A stretch of DNA of 64,000 nucleotides from positions 868,001-932,000 of the forward strand of contig NW_026777121.1 of the NCBI RefSeq assembly GCF_030936135.1. The letters are read 5' to 3'. The notes under the pieces were generated by a model. It was not told the origin of the DNA and did not search any database. It saw only the letters and a list, made by a program, of their open reading frames with translations. The position numbers were made by a program, and so were the translations under genes. The DNA comes from Gavia stellata (Eukaryota; Chordata; Aves; Gaviiformes; Gaviidae). Shown here piece after piece: positions 63,466 through 64,000 of this stretch (position 1 is the stretch's first letter; each line of letters starts with the position of its first letter).

Positions 63466-64000
63466 CTGCAAGAAAAAGCGGGTTCAGGTTAAGTAGTTCA
63501 GTCTCAGCATTTGATTTCCCTACAGATTGAGAACAGCTGTTAACAGAGATTGTGTTCAGATTTCATCCATGTGTGAATCCAGGAACCACAGCAGCAGCAG
63601 CAATCACAGGCACAGCTGAGCTCTCAACACCCACATACCCCACCAGCAGAGCCCCAGGCATTACTCTGATTACAAGGAATACAGGGGCCAATTCACTTCA
63701 AAACCTTGCAGCTGGTCAAGGGGGGGGAAATAAAAAAGGTATTTCTATTTCTCATTTGGAGTCATGGTTAAATTGGACCCTAAAGCTGAAGGCCATTTGC
63801 GATCTCCCAAAGAAGAATCCACCAGCACGCAGGTATCAATCCATCTTACTTAAAATTCTTATTCCAGCACTGACAGAGAAGGTGACCTGAGTAGCTGAGA
63901 TTTACAAGAAATCTGTGCCCTGAACAGTTAGGTGACACAAGATACACATCTGGATCCACTTCACCTACAAGAAAATGACTCATCCTATAACTCTGCACAG
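63466..64000. other. Conserved unknown block, copy 3, cut by window end
   Basis: Inverted counterpart of 34441-35066. The 112-codon frame is on the plus strand here (63552-63890). Confidence 0.45.

Larger units (their letters stand above)
59964..64000 (-). repeat. Right arm of the large inverted repeat
   Basis: Reverse complement of 53320-57320, continuing past the window edge. Contains, left to right, part of LTR C, acrosin spacer, acrosin exon 5 (minus), ERV E (plus), exon-like segment (minus) and the conserved block. Confidence 0.92.

Overview
The window looks like nuclear DNA of a bird. Three things point there: GT-AG spliced genes for a protein matching avian acrosin, LINEs with CR1-type reverse transcriptase and the CR1 3' end, and several avian-type endogenous retroviruses (ERVs). 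Nothing bacterial or archaeal is present. The species cannot be told from the sequence.

Layout. 1-15319: direct tandem array of a 5,685-bp unit, 2.7 copies in view. Each unit carries a five-exon trypsin-like protease gene (acrosin, 343 aa), a decayed second piece of its intron 2/exon 3, and a solo LTR. Units 2 and 3 hold complete genes; unit 1 is cut by the window edge; the array breaks off inside the LTR of unit 3. 15320-22076: mostly unrecognised single-copy DNA, with a GC-rich promoter-like island at about 18.0-18.95 kb containing a perfect RFX X-box and two NF-Y boxes, and a CR1 remnant near 21 kb. 22077-25135: broken minus-strand ERV (family A). 25.6-27.2 kb: degenerate tandem repeat. 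28.04-32.70 kb: G/T-rich satellite split by a 1.37-kb solo LTR with a perfect 5-bp target duplication. 32.7-38.9 kb: rearranged block with ERV A 5' end, a conserved unknown segment, an ERV fragment (family E), a lone acrosin exon 5, and a chimera in which exon 5 runs in frame into exon 2. 39.0-41.2 kb: 5'-truncated CR1. 41.2-44.07 kb: AT-rich, nothing recognised. 44069-51524: the most complete ERV (family B, minus strand; PBS, gag, PR, RT, RNase H, IN, env and PPT recognisable but broken), interrupted by a CR1 tail. 51.5-64 kb: a second copy of the 32.7-36.8 kb block leading into a large inverted repeat (arms about 53.3-57.3 kb and 59.96-64 kb or beyond) whose spacer is an ERV B 3' end with another solo LTR nested in it.

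How it fits together. The only convincing protein-coding host genes are the acrosin copies (secreted zymogen of the sperm acrosome). The rest records repeated duplication, inversion and retroviral insertion around this gene: LTRs that predate the duplications were copied with them, lone exon 5 copies were carried into a palindrome, and conflicting shared deletions suggest exchange between copies. Positions of splice sites, target duplications, primer sites and breakpoints were read directly from the sequence; family names and functions rest on motif recognition without database searches.
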